A DNA stretch of 64,000 nucleotides, taken from NCBI RefSeq assembly GCF_000424545.1, contig NZ_AUKC01000012.1:45232-109231 (forward strand). Reading direction: 5' to 3'. Position numbers and translations under genes: made by a program. This stretch comes from Butyrivibrio sp. NC3005 (GTDB lineage Bacteria; Bacillota; Clostridia; Lachnospirales; Lachnospiraceae). Within the stretch, counting starts at the first letter, position 1. The number at the start of each line of letters is the position of its first letter. A model generated the notes under the pieces. It made no database searches. It was not told where the DNA came from and saw only the letters and a program-made list of their open reading frames with translations. This document shows positions 8,243 through 16,386 of this stretch, one piece after another.

Positions 8243-9850
8243 ATGGGACAAGAAGCAAAAATCACAGTACATCCATCGTTTGAAATTGGGGAGATTTCAA
8301 ACGAACTTTTCTCGGCTTTTCTAGAGCCAATTGGTACCATGGTAAATGGTACAATGTTCAATCCAAAACATCCAACGGCAGATGATCAGGGATTTAGAAC
8401 TGATTTTATCGATGCTTTGAAAAAGACTGATTTACCAGCAGTTAGAATGCCAGGGGGGAATTTTGTATCTGCATGGCAGTGGAAAGATTCAATTGGGCCA
8501 AAATCTGAAAGAAAGGTTCATCTTGATCCAGCATGGCATCAATACATAACTAACGAGGTTGGTCATGACGAGTATCTTCAATGGGCAGAAAAAGTTGGAA
8601 CGAAGCCTTTGTATACTGTAAATATGGGGACAGGGTCTATTCAGGATGCTATGGATCTTGTTGAATATACCAACCATGAAGGTGGTACATATTGGTCTGA
8701 TCTTAGAAAAAAGAACGGTCATGAAGCTCCCTATAATGTAAAAACCTGGTATCTTGGAAATGAAATGGATGGTCCTTGGCAGCTTGGAGCATGGGACAAA
8801 AATCCTGAGGCTTATGGCTGTAAAGTGCTCGAAACATCCAAGGCTATAAAGTGGATTGATGAATCAATAAAAACAGGTGTATGCGGATCATCTGCTCCAT
8901 TCATGGAAGGATTTCCGGCTTGGGATGAAGCTGTTCTTGACAAGTGCTATGACGTAGTTGACTACGTATCTGTTCATCATTATCACAGTGCTCCGCAAGG
9001 AGATATTAAGTCTCTTCTTGGAGGATCTCTTTATTATGAAGATTTTATTAATACAGAAGTTGCAATGATTGATTATGTTGCATCAAAACATAGATCTCCC
9101 AAAAAAGTTATGCTTTCTTTTGATGAATATGGAGCAATGGTTCGCCCGCTTCAGCCACTTCATCCAGGATATGGAAGATATAATATGGCAAGAAGCCACT
9201 ATCATTTTGATCCTGAAAGGCGCTATATTCTTCATGATCCTGACAATATGAATGAACGAGAATTTCCTGGAGGAGATATGCTTCAGGCTCTGTCTATGGC
9301 ATCTATTCAGCTTGCTCTTTTAAGGCATGCTGATAGAGTGAAGATCGGATGTATGACAGGCGGTCTATATGCTTTGGCTGCAGCAAATCATGATCATGTG
9401 TGGAATTCTGCATCTCATTATATATTCATGCATCTTTTAAAATATGCAAAGGGACTATCGCTTACTACTAAAGTTAGTAGTGAAACATATGATATGCCAG
9501 GGTATGCAATTGAAGATACATCTCAGTATACAGGGAAAGAAGGTGTAAACTTCATCGATGCTGCCAGCGCATGGGATAAAGACAATAATCGTCTTACAGT
9601 TTTTGCAATTAATAGAAATGAAGAATCTTCGTATCCTCTTACGATTGATGTTAAAGGCTTCGAAGATTATAAGGTTGTAAGTGCATTCAAGATGAAAACA
9701 GATGATTTAAACTTAAAAAACTCATTTGGAAATGATACACTTATTAGCCCGGAATCAGAAACAGTATATACTTTTGATAATGGTGAACTGAAAATCAATA
9801 TAGAACCGTTATCATGGAATGTTTATGTTTTTGAAGCAGAAAAACCATAA
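8243..9850 (+). CDS. abfA: Alpha-L-arabinofuranosidase, GH51
   Basis: The 535-residue enzyme removes terminal alpha-L-arabinofuranose from arabinoxylan or arabinan oligosaccharides. The TIM barrel shows VRMPGGNF near residue 68, the acid/base Glu174 in YLGNEMDG, and the nucleophile Glu295 in SFDEYG; a C-terminal beta-domain follows (about 430-535). Length is normal for GH51. No signal peptide is present, so it acts in the cytoplasm on imported oligosaccharides. AGAGG lies seven bases before the ATG. It stands alone, without a transporter or regulator beside it. Confidence 0.95.
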   Translation: MGQEAKITVHPSFEIGEISNELFSAFLEPIGTMVNGTMFNPKHPTADDQGFRTDFIDALKKTDLPAVRMPGGNFVSAWQWKDSIGPKSERKVHLDPAWHQYITNEVGHDEYLQWAEKVGTKPLYTVNMGTGSIQDAMDLVEYTNHEGGTYWSDLRKKNGHEAPYNVKTWYLGNEMDGPWQLGAWDKNPEAYGCKVLETSKAIKWIDESIKTGVCGSSAPFMEGFPAWDEAVLDKCYDVVDYVSVHHYHSAPQGDIKSLLGGSLYYEDFINTEVAMIDYVASKHRSPKKVMLSFDEYGAMVRPLQPLHPGYGRYNMARSHYHFDPERRYILHDPDNMNEREFPGGDMLQALSMASIQLALLRHADRVKIGCMTGGLYALAAANHDHVWNSASHYIFMHLLKYAKGLSLTTKVSSETYDMPGYAIEDTSQYTGKEGVNFIDAASAWDKDNNRLTVFAINRNEESSYPLTIDVKGFEDYKVVSAFKMKTDDLNLKNSFGNDTLISPESETVYTFDNGELKINIEPLSWNVYVFEAEKP

Positions 9851-9955
9851 TAATATTTGAAAAAAGCTATAAATGAGGTATCTTGAATGAATTGATGTTA
9901 TGTGTTAAAATTTATTTCTGTTGGCGTAATATTTGTAAAGAGAGGTTGGGGAATT

Positions 9956-10417
9956 ATGAACAGAAGTAAAGGGCACATGATAATAAAAGCGTTAACATTT
10001 GTGTTCTCATTGGCATTTACCGTGCTATGTATGGAGTCTTTTTTCAAAGATCAGACTCCAAAAATGTTTAAAAAAGCATCAGGATTCTGGGAAACAGCAC
10101 TTACTGTAGCAGCATTACCACTAATTGCAGTTTTATCGTTTTGCTTTGTTTATCTTTGTTTTAGAATCATTGTAGCAATTTACACGCATTTGATAGGGGA
10201 CTATATTTACTTTAGTCTTATGGCTTTTGCTGAGTCAATGTTTGGAGGCTTTATTACTTTTGCAATCATTCTGCTTGGTATACTTAAGCTTATGGATGTT
10301 GTTAGTTGGTTTTTAGCTGTTTTTTGTGTACTGATTGTTGCTTTGGCAATTTATGATTTGGTTTCGATTATCAGATTTTTCTTTTGTAAAAAAGATAAAA
10401 GAGACATGGCTGCTTAA
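9956..10417 (+). CDS. Small integral membrane protein, unknown
   Basis: A 153-residue protein with about four hydrophobic segments (ALTFVFSLAFTVLCM, TALTVAALPLIAVLSF, FAIILLGILKLMDVV, FLAVFCVLIVALAIY) and a basic tail. I chose ATG 9956 rather than an upstream in-frame TTG because GAGAGGTTGGGG lies just before it. No family recognised. It is followed by a two-way terminator. Confidence 0.7.
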   Translation: MNRSKGHMIIKALTFVFSLAFTVLCMESFFKDQTPKMFKKASGFWETALTVAALPLIAVLSFCFVYLCFRIIVAIYTHLIGDYIYFSLMAFAESMFGGFITFAIILLGILKLMDVVSWFLAVFCVLIVALAIYDLVSIIRFFFCKKDKRDMAA

Positions 10418-10454
10418 TCACTTAGTCTGATATTTCATGACTTTGTATTACTTT

Positions 10455-10500
10455 TATTCAAAACTCGTATTTATTGCGAGTTTCATGAGAATATGACACA
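10455..10500. repeat. Short dispersed palindromic repeat, copy 1
   Basis: AAACTCGT and GCGAGTTT flank a seven-base loop, followed by TTTCATGAGAA. A close relative lies at 63951-64000, where the stem is AAACTCGC/GCGAGTTT. The T-G wobble here and C-G there both allow pairing. Confidence 0.75.
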
Positions 10501-10531
10501 AGTTGCAAACTACTCCAGGGCAAAGCCTTAT

Positions 10532-10595
10532 AAAAAAAGATGTCTACTTCTAAGGTATATATCAAAGTAATACCTGAAAGATAGACATCTTTTTT
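10532..10595. terminator. Bidirectional terminator
   Basis: A-rich AAAAAAGATGTCTA pairs with TAGACATCTTTTTT, with an inner AGGTAT/ATACCT stem. It separates the convergent membrane-protein gene and the WYL regulator gene, and can work in both directions. Confidence 0.85.
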
Positions 10596-10699
10596 ATTGC
10601 AGATAGAGTATTTTTATCTTTTGGCGATTTGTGATTTATTCACTATATTTTCGCAAAGACTTCCAGAAACAAGAATATCAATCTTTGGTAAAATGTAAC

Positions 10700-11686
10700 T
10701 TATTTGTTATATTCTCGCAGGCCGCAGTAGTAGAATTTTTTGATTTTGGCTTTCAAAGAAGCCGGTTTGATTACGACAGCATCTTTACCAAATCGTTTGA
10801 AGTATTCTTCAAGCTGAAGTTCTGGCCAGTCGAAGTAGTAGAGATTTCCTTCAATCTTCGAGACAATAGGCCTGTTTTTGGTAATAGCTTTGAATTTTTT
10901 GATTCCATATTTGTTCAAGCGGACAACTGCATTTACTGTTATTGATACAGAATGAGGGCTTCGGATAGCTTTTTCCTGGAGCTCTTTTTGTAATTCTTTA
11001 TCTATTTCAAAAAAATCAGAAGTCACGAAGACACTTCTGAGTCTGGAAATTCTAAAAGTTCGTGGCTTATCGGAATTAATATCATTGCATATCAGATAGT
11101 TACATTGTTCTTCCTTGGAAGGAGCGATGACATATGGCTCTACAAGATACGACTTTTCAATACCAGAGGTTGTATTAGTAAAAGAAAGAATCCGGTGTTC
11201 ATTTATCGCTCTCTGGATATCTTCGCAAGATTCTTTGAATATGATTGTTTCTCTCTCGCTTCTTGGTATGGATAGATAAGAATTAAACATATCCTTGAGA
11301 TATTGTGATAAAGAAGTGTCTTTTAGCATATTGTTTTCGATTATTTTCAGGATATCATAAGAGGCACCGCTTACAGTCAAGGTTAGGGCGAAGTTTTTGC
11401 CATTTGGCTGGGAAGCAGTTTTTATATAGGTTCTTATGATTTTGTCGGCAAGATTTGCGGCATCATTATCACTTATTGCTGTGATGCTGGATAAATCTTT
11501 TTTGATGCTTGAAAGAAGAATTTCACTATCATTCCTATAGCGGTCAAAGTAGTTGACGATTAGTGTCTTCAGGAAAGCATTGAGATTCACGGACTCGTCT
11601 TTCTTAGTGAACTCAAAGAGCTCTGCGTCGTTTATAAGTCTTGATTTTGTATCTTCTGAAAGATAGATTTTGTATTTCTCTGTCAT
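10700..11686 (-). CDS. WYL-domain transcriptional regulator
   Basis: The 328-residue protein has an N-terminal part beginning YKIYLSEDTKSRL, which may be a ribbon-helix-helix-like DNA-binding segment, a helical middle, and a C-terminal WYL domain at about 165-270 (EPYVIAPSKEE then YLICNDI and FRISRLRSV). WYL domains sense nucleic acids or nucleotide ligands and control DNA-damage, CRISPR and other defence or repair genes. It is transcribed away from the Y-RNA/Ro-like/rtcB unit, sharing one intergenic region with it, so it is the likely regulator of that unit. The exact DNA-binding fold is uncertain. Confidence 0.85.
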   Translation of the reverse strand: MTEKYKIYLSEDTKSRLINDAELFEFTKKDESVNLNAFLKTLIVNYFDRYRNDSEILLSSIKKDLSSITAISDNDAANLADKIIRTYIKTASQPNGKNFALTLTVSGASYDILKIIENNMLKDTSLSQYLKDMFNSYLSIPRSERETIIFKESCEDIQRAINEHRILSFTNTTSGIEKSYLVEPYVIAPSKEEQCNYLICNDINSDKPRTFRISRLRSVFVTSDFFEIDKELQKELQEKAIRSPHSVSITVNAVVRLNKYGIKKFKAITKNRPIVSKIEGNLYYFDWPELQLEEYFKRFGKDAVVIKPASLKAKIKKFYYCGLREYNK

Positions 11687-11699
11687 GGTGTACCTCTTA

Positions 11700-11772
11700 A
11701 TTGGGGTTGCTAATCTTTAAAATCAAAGCGTAAATAATGGATATTTAATATTATATTGGGGTTGTAATATAA
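11700..11772. promoter_or_regulatory. Repeated ATTGGGGTTG sites, candidate WYL operators
   Basis: ATTGGGGTTG occurs at 11700-11709 and 11755-11764, 55 bases apart. The second lies inside a 7-bp inverted repeat, TTATATT (11751) and AATATAA (11766); the first has the weaker ATT/AAT version. They are just upstream of the regulator's start and face the RNA-repair unit, as expected for shared operators. Confidence 0.5.
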
Positions 11773-11833
11773 AGTCAATCTGCATCTTTTTATCTCCAAA
11801 TAAAAGCACTATCATTAAGTTACAACAAAGCGA

Positions 11834-11934
11834 AAGACACACACAGCAATTATTATGGCTGATTGGTTAGGGTAAGGCTTTATGGGCCTTCTTGCGGGTT
11901 CAAATCCCGTCCACTCCTTTAGGAGCTGTGTCTT
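11834..11934 (+). ncRNA. Y-RNA-like (YrlA-type) tRNA-mimic RNA
   Basis: The ends pair as AAGACAC/GTGTCTT plus AGC/GCT with a 4-base bulge, the layout of a Ro-binding Y-RNA stem. Inside is a tRNA-like module: a D-loop-like GGTTAG, an exact 5-bp anticodon-type arm AAGGC/GCCTT with a 7-base loop (11874-11890), and a T-arm GCGGG/CCCGT with loop TTCAAAT (11894-11910). There is no tRNA acceptor stem, so it is not a tRNA gene. Bacterial YrlA RNAs are known to mimic tRNA and to be encoded beside Ro60 homologues, and a Ro-like gene starts 142 bases downstream. RNA ends are estimated from pairing. Confidence 0.75.
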
Positions 11935-11940
11935 GGATTA

Positions 11941-11998
11941 AAGGTGCAAACAGCAATTAAATTCGCGATTGAATTCGGGCGAAATGCCCGGGCACCTT
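11941..11998 (+). ncRNA. Structured segment 3' of the Y-RNA-like module
   Basis: AAGGTGC (11941) pairs with GCACCTT (11992), enclosing a small GGGC-GAAAT-GCCC hairpin and a CAAT/ATTG stem. It may be part of the same RNA, a second Y RNA, or a leader element of the Ro-like gene. No T-run follows, so it is not a terminator. Confidence 0.5.
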
Positions 11999-12075
11999 GA
12001 AATTGAAATGCGTTGGAAAATAACTTTTTTTAATGCATTTGCTCGCGACATAAGGTAATTATGGAGGTCATACCG

Positions 12076-13563
12076 ATGCTGAATTTTTTAAAAAAAGAAG
12101 CAAATAAAACATATACAGAAAACAGCGCAGTAACTTATGTAACAACTAATTCAGACTGCCTCGATCTCTTTGCGACAATAGGCGCACTCAGAAATGCATC
12201 TGATGAAGATATCATAACAAGATTTGTAAGAGCATATGCTGAAGATGCCAATTTAGCAATGAAGATGCTTTTCTTTGCAAGAGATATAAGGGGCGGCCTT
12301 GGCGAGAGACGAGTGTTTAAGGTAATCCTTAAATATCTTGCAGCAAATGAGCCAGAGTCTGTCAGAAGAAATATTGAGCATGTAGCTGAATATGGCAGAT
12401 ATGATGATCTTCTTGCTCTTTTTGATACACCTGTAGAAAAAGAAGTCATGGCATACATAGAAAAGGTTTTGAAAGCTGATATTGATATTCTTAAAAGCAT
12501 CTCTTTAGGACAAGATAAAGAGAATGTAGAAGGCGTATCACTTCTTGCAAAGTGGCTTCCTTCTATAAATGCAAGTAGTAAGGAAACTGTTTCAAATGCA
12601 AAAAAGATTGCAAGAGCCATGAATATGACTGATGAAAAGTATCGAAAAACGCTCGTGGGGTTAAGAAAGCAGATAAGAATCATAGAGAATAATCTTAGAG
12701 AAAGAGATTACTCTTTTGACTATGAGAAGCAGCCTTCAAAGGCACTTTATAAATATAGAAAGGCTTTCATAAGAAATGATCAGAAAAGGTATGAAGCTTT
12801 TGTGCAGAAAGCGCAGGAGAATCCTTCTATTATGCACACAAAAGCACTAACTCCTTATGATGTAATCGCTCCTGTTATAAGAAGAAAGGAAATTTCTGAG
12901 AGCGAGAGACGTGCTATGAATGCTACATGGAATGCACTTGAAAACTATGCGGGTTCAGAGAATTCACTTGTAGTAGTTGACGGTTCAGGTTCTATGTACT
13001 GGAATAGTGATCCATGCCCTGCGGCAGTTGCCCAGTCACTTGGCATTTATTTTGCTCAGAAAAATACTGGTGCTTTTAGAAATCACTTCATAACATTCTC
13101 GTCAAATCCAAGACTTATTGAGATCAAGGGCAGAGATATAGTGGATAAGGTTCGATACTGCATGGGATTTAACGAGTGTAGCAATACAAATATTGAAAAG
13201 ACTTTCAATCTGATATTGCATACTGCTGTAGCAAATAGACTGTCACAATCTGATATGCCTGAGAAACTCTACATAATTTCTGATATGGAGTTTGACTGCT
13301 GCGCACGTGATTCTGATGCTACAAACTTTGAAAATGCTAAAGCAAGATTTGCAGAATACGGCTTTAAACTTCCGCAGATTGTTTTCTGGAATGTTAATAG
13401 CTGTAATACACAACACCCTGTTAAGGTGAATGATAGGGGAGTAGCGCTTGTATCAGGCTGCAACCCTCAAGTTTTTTCAATGTTAAAAGAGGATAACTTA
13501 GAGCCATATAGGTTCATGATGAGTGTTCTTATGAACGAGCGCTATGAAAAAATAGCTGCATAA
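12076..13563 (+). CDS. Ro60/TROVE-related vWA protein (DUF2828 type)
   Basis: The 495-residue protein has an N-terminal HEAT-like alpha-helical domain (about 10-290) with the family blocks LFFARDIRGGLGERR and SLLAKWLPSINASS, and a C-terminal von Willebrand A domain (about 295-490) with an intact MIDAS motif D302-G-S-G-S306 and a later ISDMEFD. Ro60 proteins bind misfolded RNAs and Y RNAs and steer them to nucleases or repair. Start 12076 is chosen because GGAGG at 12062 sits eight bases before it; ATG 12061 overlaps that RBS. It lies between a Y-RNA-like gene and rtcB. It is closer to the DUF2828 branch than to classical Rsr, so function is inferred. Confidence 0.85.
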   Translation: MLNFLKKEANKTYTENSAVTYVTTNSDCLDLFATIGALRNASDEDIITRFVRAYAEDANLAMKMLFFARDIRGGLGERRVFKVILKYLAANEPESVRRNIEHVAEYGRYDDLLALFDTPVEKEVMAYIEKVLKADIDILKSISLGQDKENVEGVSLLAKWLPSINASSKETVSNAKKIARAMNMTDEKYRKTLVGLRKQIRIIENNLRERDYSFDYEKQPSKALYKYRKAFIRNDQKRYEAFVQKAQENPSIMHTKALTPYDVIAPVIRRKEISESERRAMNATWNALENYAGSENSLVVVDGSGSMYWNSDPCPAAVAQSLGIYFAQKNTGAFRNHFITFSSNPRLIEIKGRDIVDKVRYCMGFNECSNTNIEKTFNLILHTAVANRLSQSDMPEKLYIISDMEFDCCARDSDATNFENAKARFAEYGFKLPQIVFWNVNSCNTQHPVKVNDRGVALVSGCNPQVFSMLKEDNLEPYRFMMSVLMNERYEKIAA

Positions 13564-13598
13564 ATTAATAAGAGTTCCGGGATATGAAGGTTGTTTAT

Positions 13599-13662
13599 TA
13601 AAATGTAAGAGCCTTTTATGAGACTATATCTGGCAGAGTATGGGCTTGCAATAGACATTTTA
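13599..13662 (+). other. Long-range inverted repeat between Ro-like gene and rtcB
   Basis: TAAAATGT (13599) and ACATTTTA (13655) are perfectly complementary, with a partial inner AAGAGCC/GGGCTT match. The 147-base gap between the two genes may encode a small RNA or an mRNA-processing hairpin; nothing tRNA-like is seen in it. Confidence 0.35.
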
Positions 13663-13710
13663 TAAAGCTGTGATACGTCAACGAAATAAAAACTAATAAG
13701 AGGGATAATT

Positions 13711-14928
13711 ATGAATACTATAGAAATAAAAGGAAAAGTGAATACAGCTCTTTGCTACGCCAAGGTAGTAGAGGACGAGGCAATAGAGCAGATAAGAAGA
13801 ATGTGTGACTACCCTATGACACAAGGTTCAAAGATAAGAATCATGCCTGATGTTCATGCTGGAAAGGGATGCACAATAGGAACTACAATGACGATTATAG
13901 ACAAGGCAGTCCCAAATGTGGTAGGTGTTGATATTGGATGCGGAATGTATACTGTTAATCTTGGCAAGCAGAAGATAGATCTTGAAAAGCTTGATATGGC
14001 AGCTTTCACAATTCCATGCGGCCGCGAAGTATGGGAGGGAAGAATAGAAAAGTTTGATCTTACAGAACTTAAATGCTATCGTCAGCTTAATGACACTAAA
14101 AGACTGGAAAGATCTCTTGGCACTCTTGGAGGAGGCAATCACTTCATCGAAGTAGATAGAGCAGGTGATGGCACGCAGTACCTCATCATCCATTCAGGTT
14201 CTAGAAATCTTGGCAAGCAGGTGGCTGAAATCTACCAGTCCCTTGCTGTAGACCTAAATAAGGGAATCGGAGAGTATCTTGAAGCTAGAGATGAGCTTAT
14301 AAAGACTTATAAGGAGCAGGGAAGACGTAAGGAAATTCAGGCCGCACTTAAGGAACTTTATAACAAGAAGTACCATGAGGAATCAACGACTATGCCTGAA
14401 GATCTTTGCTATTTGTCAGGAAAATATCTTGAGGACTATCTTCACGATGTTGAGATATGTCAGAGATTTGCCAAGCGAAACCGCGAGAAGATGTCAGAGA
14501 TTCTTTTGACCAAAACAGGTCTTGCAGCTGGAGAGTCTTTTCACACGATTCATAACTACATTGATACTGAGGAAATGATTCTCAGAAAGGGTTCTATTGC
14601 TGCACATAAAGGTGAGAAAGTACTTATCCCTATCAATATGAGAGATGGATCTGTTCTTGCTATTGGCAAGGGCAATCCTGAGTGGAACTACTCAGCGCCC
14701 CACGGTGCAGGAAGACTAATGTCCAGAACTGCTGCCAAGACCAATCTTTCTATGGAAGAGTATAAGGAGGCTATGAAAGGAATCTACACATCATCTGTCT
14801 GTGAGGCTACAATTGACGAAGCGCCAATGGCATATAAGTCACTTGATGACATAATTGATGTAATCAAGGAGTCTGTGGACATCATAGATGTGATGAAGCC
14901 AATATATAATTTTAAAGCTTCTAACTGA
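13711..14928 (+). CDS. rtcB: RNA-splicing ligase RtcB, copy 1
   Basis: RtcB joins RNA 2',3'-cyclic phosphate or 3'-phosphate ends to 5'-OH ends using GTP and Mn2+. The 405-residue protein carries metal ligands Asp74 and Cys78 in GVDIGCGM, GGNHF (His144), HSGSRNLG (His161), and the guanylylated His331 in APHGAGR. AGAGGG lies seven bases before ATG. It follows the Ro-like gene by 147 bases and probably shares its operon. No RtcA cyclase, archease or RtcR is nearby. It is about 27 residues longer than copy 2 at 22252. Confidence 0.95.
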   Translation: MNTIEIKGKVNTALCYAKVVEDEAIEQIRRMCDYPMTQGSKIRIMPDVHAGKGCTIGTTMTIIDKAVPNVVGVDIGCGMYTVNLGKQKIDLEKLDMAAFTIPCGREVWEGRIEKFDLTELKCYRQLNDTKRLERSLGTLGGGNHFIEVDRAGDGTQYLIIHSGSRNLGKQVAEIYQSLAVDLNKGIGEYLEARDELIKTYKEQGRRKEIQAALKELYNKKYHEESTTMPEDLCYLSGKYLEDYLHDVEICQRFAKRNREKMSEILLTKTGLAAGESFHTIHNYIDTEEMILRKGSIAAHKGEKVLIPINMRDGSVLAIGKGNPEWNYSAPHGAGRLMSRTAAKTNLSMEEYKEAMKGIYTSSVCEATIDEAPMAYKSLDDIIDVIKESVDIIDVMKPIYNFKASN

Positions 14929-14993
14929 CTTTTTTGCATTTTATGTTAAAAAAATAGTAAAATTGTTAAAAAAGTAAATGGGAGGGAAGCACA

Positions 14994-15041
14994 ATGTTCG
15001 AAGACTTGTTGAGTGCTTCAAATGATGAAGCTGGCTTTTGA
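14994..15041 (+). CDS. 15-residue mini-ORF with strong RBS
   Basis: MFEDLLSASNDEAGF is preceded by GGGAGG at the right distance and followed at once by a terminator. GAAGCAC (14986) and GTGCTTC (15013) form a 7-bp stem that straddles the start codon. It could be a real microprotein or the first codons of a lost gene. No family recognised. Confidence 0.35.
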   Translation: MFEDLLSASNDEAGF

Positions 15042-15054
15042 ATATGATAAATAC

Positions 15055-15092
15055 AAAAACAGTTCGAAACAATGATTTCGGGCTGTTTTTTT
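15055..15092 (+). terminator. Rho-independent terminator after rtcB unit
   Basis: AACAG-tt-CGAAA pairs with TTTCG-gg-CTGTT, followed by seven T's. It ends the Y-RNA/Ro-like/rtcB unit. Confidence 0.85.
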
Positions 15093-15121
15093 AAGTATTG
15101 CACTTATAACAATAAATACAA

Positions 15122-15285
15122 TTAGTGCTTTATAAGTTCGTCTCCATTGTACATAAGGACGAATTTGTCACTGTCCTCATCATAATCTTCACTTTTTTCA
15201 ACAAGATTATCAGATACACTTCCACATGCGGTGAGATTTAATGCCAATGTGCTCTAAAGCATTAGTGTTAAAAACTTTTTTTCAT
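15122..15285 (-). pseudogene. Decayed small lipoprotein gene
   Basis: On the minus strand, KKFLTLML, an in-frame TAG (15254-15256), then STLALNLTACGS and an acidic tail ending YNGDELIKH can be read. LTAC is a lipobox. One base too many after ATG-AAA-AAA and the internal stop break the gene. A short secreted lipoprotein of unknown role is the likely ancestor. Bases 15286-15460 hold nothing I can identify. Confidence 0.5.
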
Positions 15286-15469
15286 AGTACTTTTTATAGT
15301 CCTTTCTAGTGTACAAATTATTTATTTTCACTAGCCCCTAGAATTGCATCATACTAGATTGAATAAGCACATACAAGATAGAGATTTAGAACGTCAGCCA
15401 TGATAATTATTGATAAAAATGTAGAAATATTCAGTTTTTTTCACAAGCGTAAAAGTATATAATAGTGGT

Positions 15470-15607
15470 ATGCCGATTCTTTGTGAGACATACAATGAAC
15501 AGGGAAAAGTCTTTGCTTATGCAGTATTAAATGATAATAGTGAAGAAGACACCATTTTTGGAAATAGAAAACTGTATGACAATAATCACCTTGAGGGGGA
15601 AAAATAG
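15470..15607 (+). CDS. Small ORF upstream of DUF7010-like gene
   Basis: A 45-residue frame beginning MPILCETYNEQGKVF and ending NNHLEGEK. Its stop lies three bases before the next start, and that gene's RBS (GAGGGGG) is inside it, so the two would be translationally coupled. No family recognised and its own RBS is weak; it may be a gene remnant. Confidence 0.35.
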   Translation: MPILCETYNEQGKVFAYAVLNDNSEEDTIFGNRKLYDNNHLEGEK

Positions 15608-15610
15608 TGC

Positions 15611-16165
15611 ATGAATATTAATGAATTAAGAAACGACATTGCAAAAGAACAAAAGAAAGGACTACCTTTCATTATTGCATCAGTAATTATATGGACACTA
15701 ATATTGATAGTGACGTGTCTTGAGCTGCCGATACAGACTAAAAATTTACTTGTGTTTTGCTGTTCATGTCCATTGATGCCGTTATCCATATTGATTAGTA
15801 AAATCATAAAGGTGGACTTGTTTTCTAAAAAGAATCCTCTGGGTAATTTGGGATTCCTATTTACCTTGAATCAGTTTCTCTATATTCTGATTGTCATGTG
15901 GGTATTCAATGCGGTACCTGAAAAAATGGTTATGGTATATGGCATGGTTTTTGGAGCACATCTATTACCGTATTCGTGGCTATACAGATCAATAGCATAT
16001 AGAGTAGTTGCTATATTTCTTCCAATTATGGCTCTTGTAGTTGGACATATCCTTACATCAACAGTTTTGGCAGGAGCTTTCGTGCTGACTGAGGTGGTAT
16101 TTTCAATAATACTTTTCTTTGAAGTAAAATCTATGAACACTGTTGAACAGAAATGTTCTATATGA
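15611..16165 (+). CDS. DUF7010-like membrane protein
   Basis: A 184-residue protein with an N-terminal amphipathic helix (MNINELRNDIAKEQKKG) and about five membrane segments, matching the layout of the DUF7010 family as far as I can judge. GAGGGGG lies about 11 bases upstream. Function unknown. After its stop, the stretch to 16380 contains two short frames. Confidence 0.65.
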   Translation: MNINELRNDIAKEQKKGLPFIIASVIIWTLILIVTCLELPIQTKNLLVFCCSCPLMPLSILISKIIKVDLFSKKNPLGNLGFLFTLNQFLYILIVMWVFNAVPEKMVMVYGMVFGAHLLPYSWLYRSIAYRVVAIFLPIMALVVGHILTSTVLAGAFVLTEVVFSIILFFEVKSMNTVEQKCSI

Positions 16166-16219
16166 CTAAAATATTTCAACTATTGAGGAATGTATATGGC
16201 CAAACATAGATAAAGAGAA

Positions 16220-16300
16220 ATGACAGTGCCTGACAATGCGGCAGTTGCAGCACTTGTCAGAAATAATTTAAAACAGTTTAATAAAGAATTGGAGCATTAG
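16220..16300 (+). pseudogene. Possible gene-end remnant (26 codons)
   Basis: A short frame MTVPDNAAVAALVRNN... ending KELEH reads like the C-terminus of a lost protein. No convincing RBS. Low certainty that it is ever translated. Confidence 0.25.
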
Positions 16301-16314
16301 GAGTTGGGGGTAAA

Positions 16315-16386
16315 ATGGAAAAAGAAGAAATCCGAGAATTCTATCAAAAGAATATGTATGGCATATGCGAGGAGGTAAATTTATGA
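16315..16386 (+). CDS. 23-residue ORF overlapping aldo/keto reductase start
   Basis: MEKEEIREFYQKNMYGICE... has GTTGGGGG upstream, contains the next gene's GAGGAGG RBS and ends with ATGA, giving a 4-base overlap with the reductase start. It may be a leader peptide that couples translation. Confidence 0.35.
   Translation: MEKEEIREFYQKNMYGICEEVNL

Noticed and set aside
11851..11917. Ordinary or broken tRNA gene
   Set aside because: The T-arm and anticodon-type arm are exact, but there is no acceptor stem and the flanking pairing encloses the whole module, so a Y-RNA-like RNA explains it better.
12135..12683. 182-codon minus-strand frame inside the Ro-like gene
   Set aside because: It lies wholly opposite a conserved gene with intact motifs; its composition is that of an antisense shadow.
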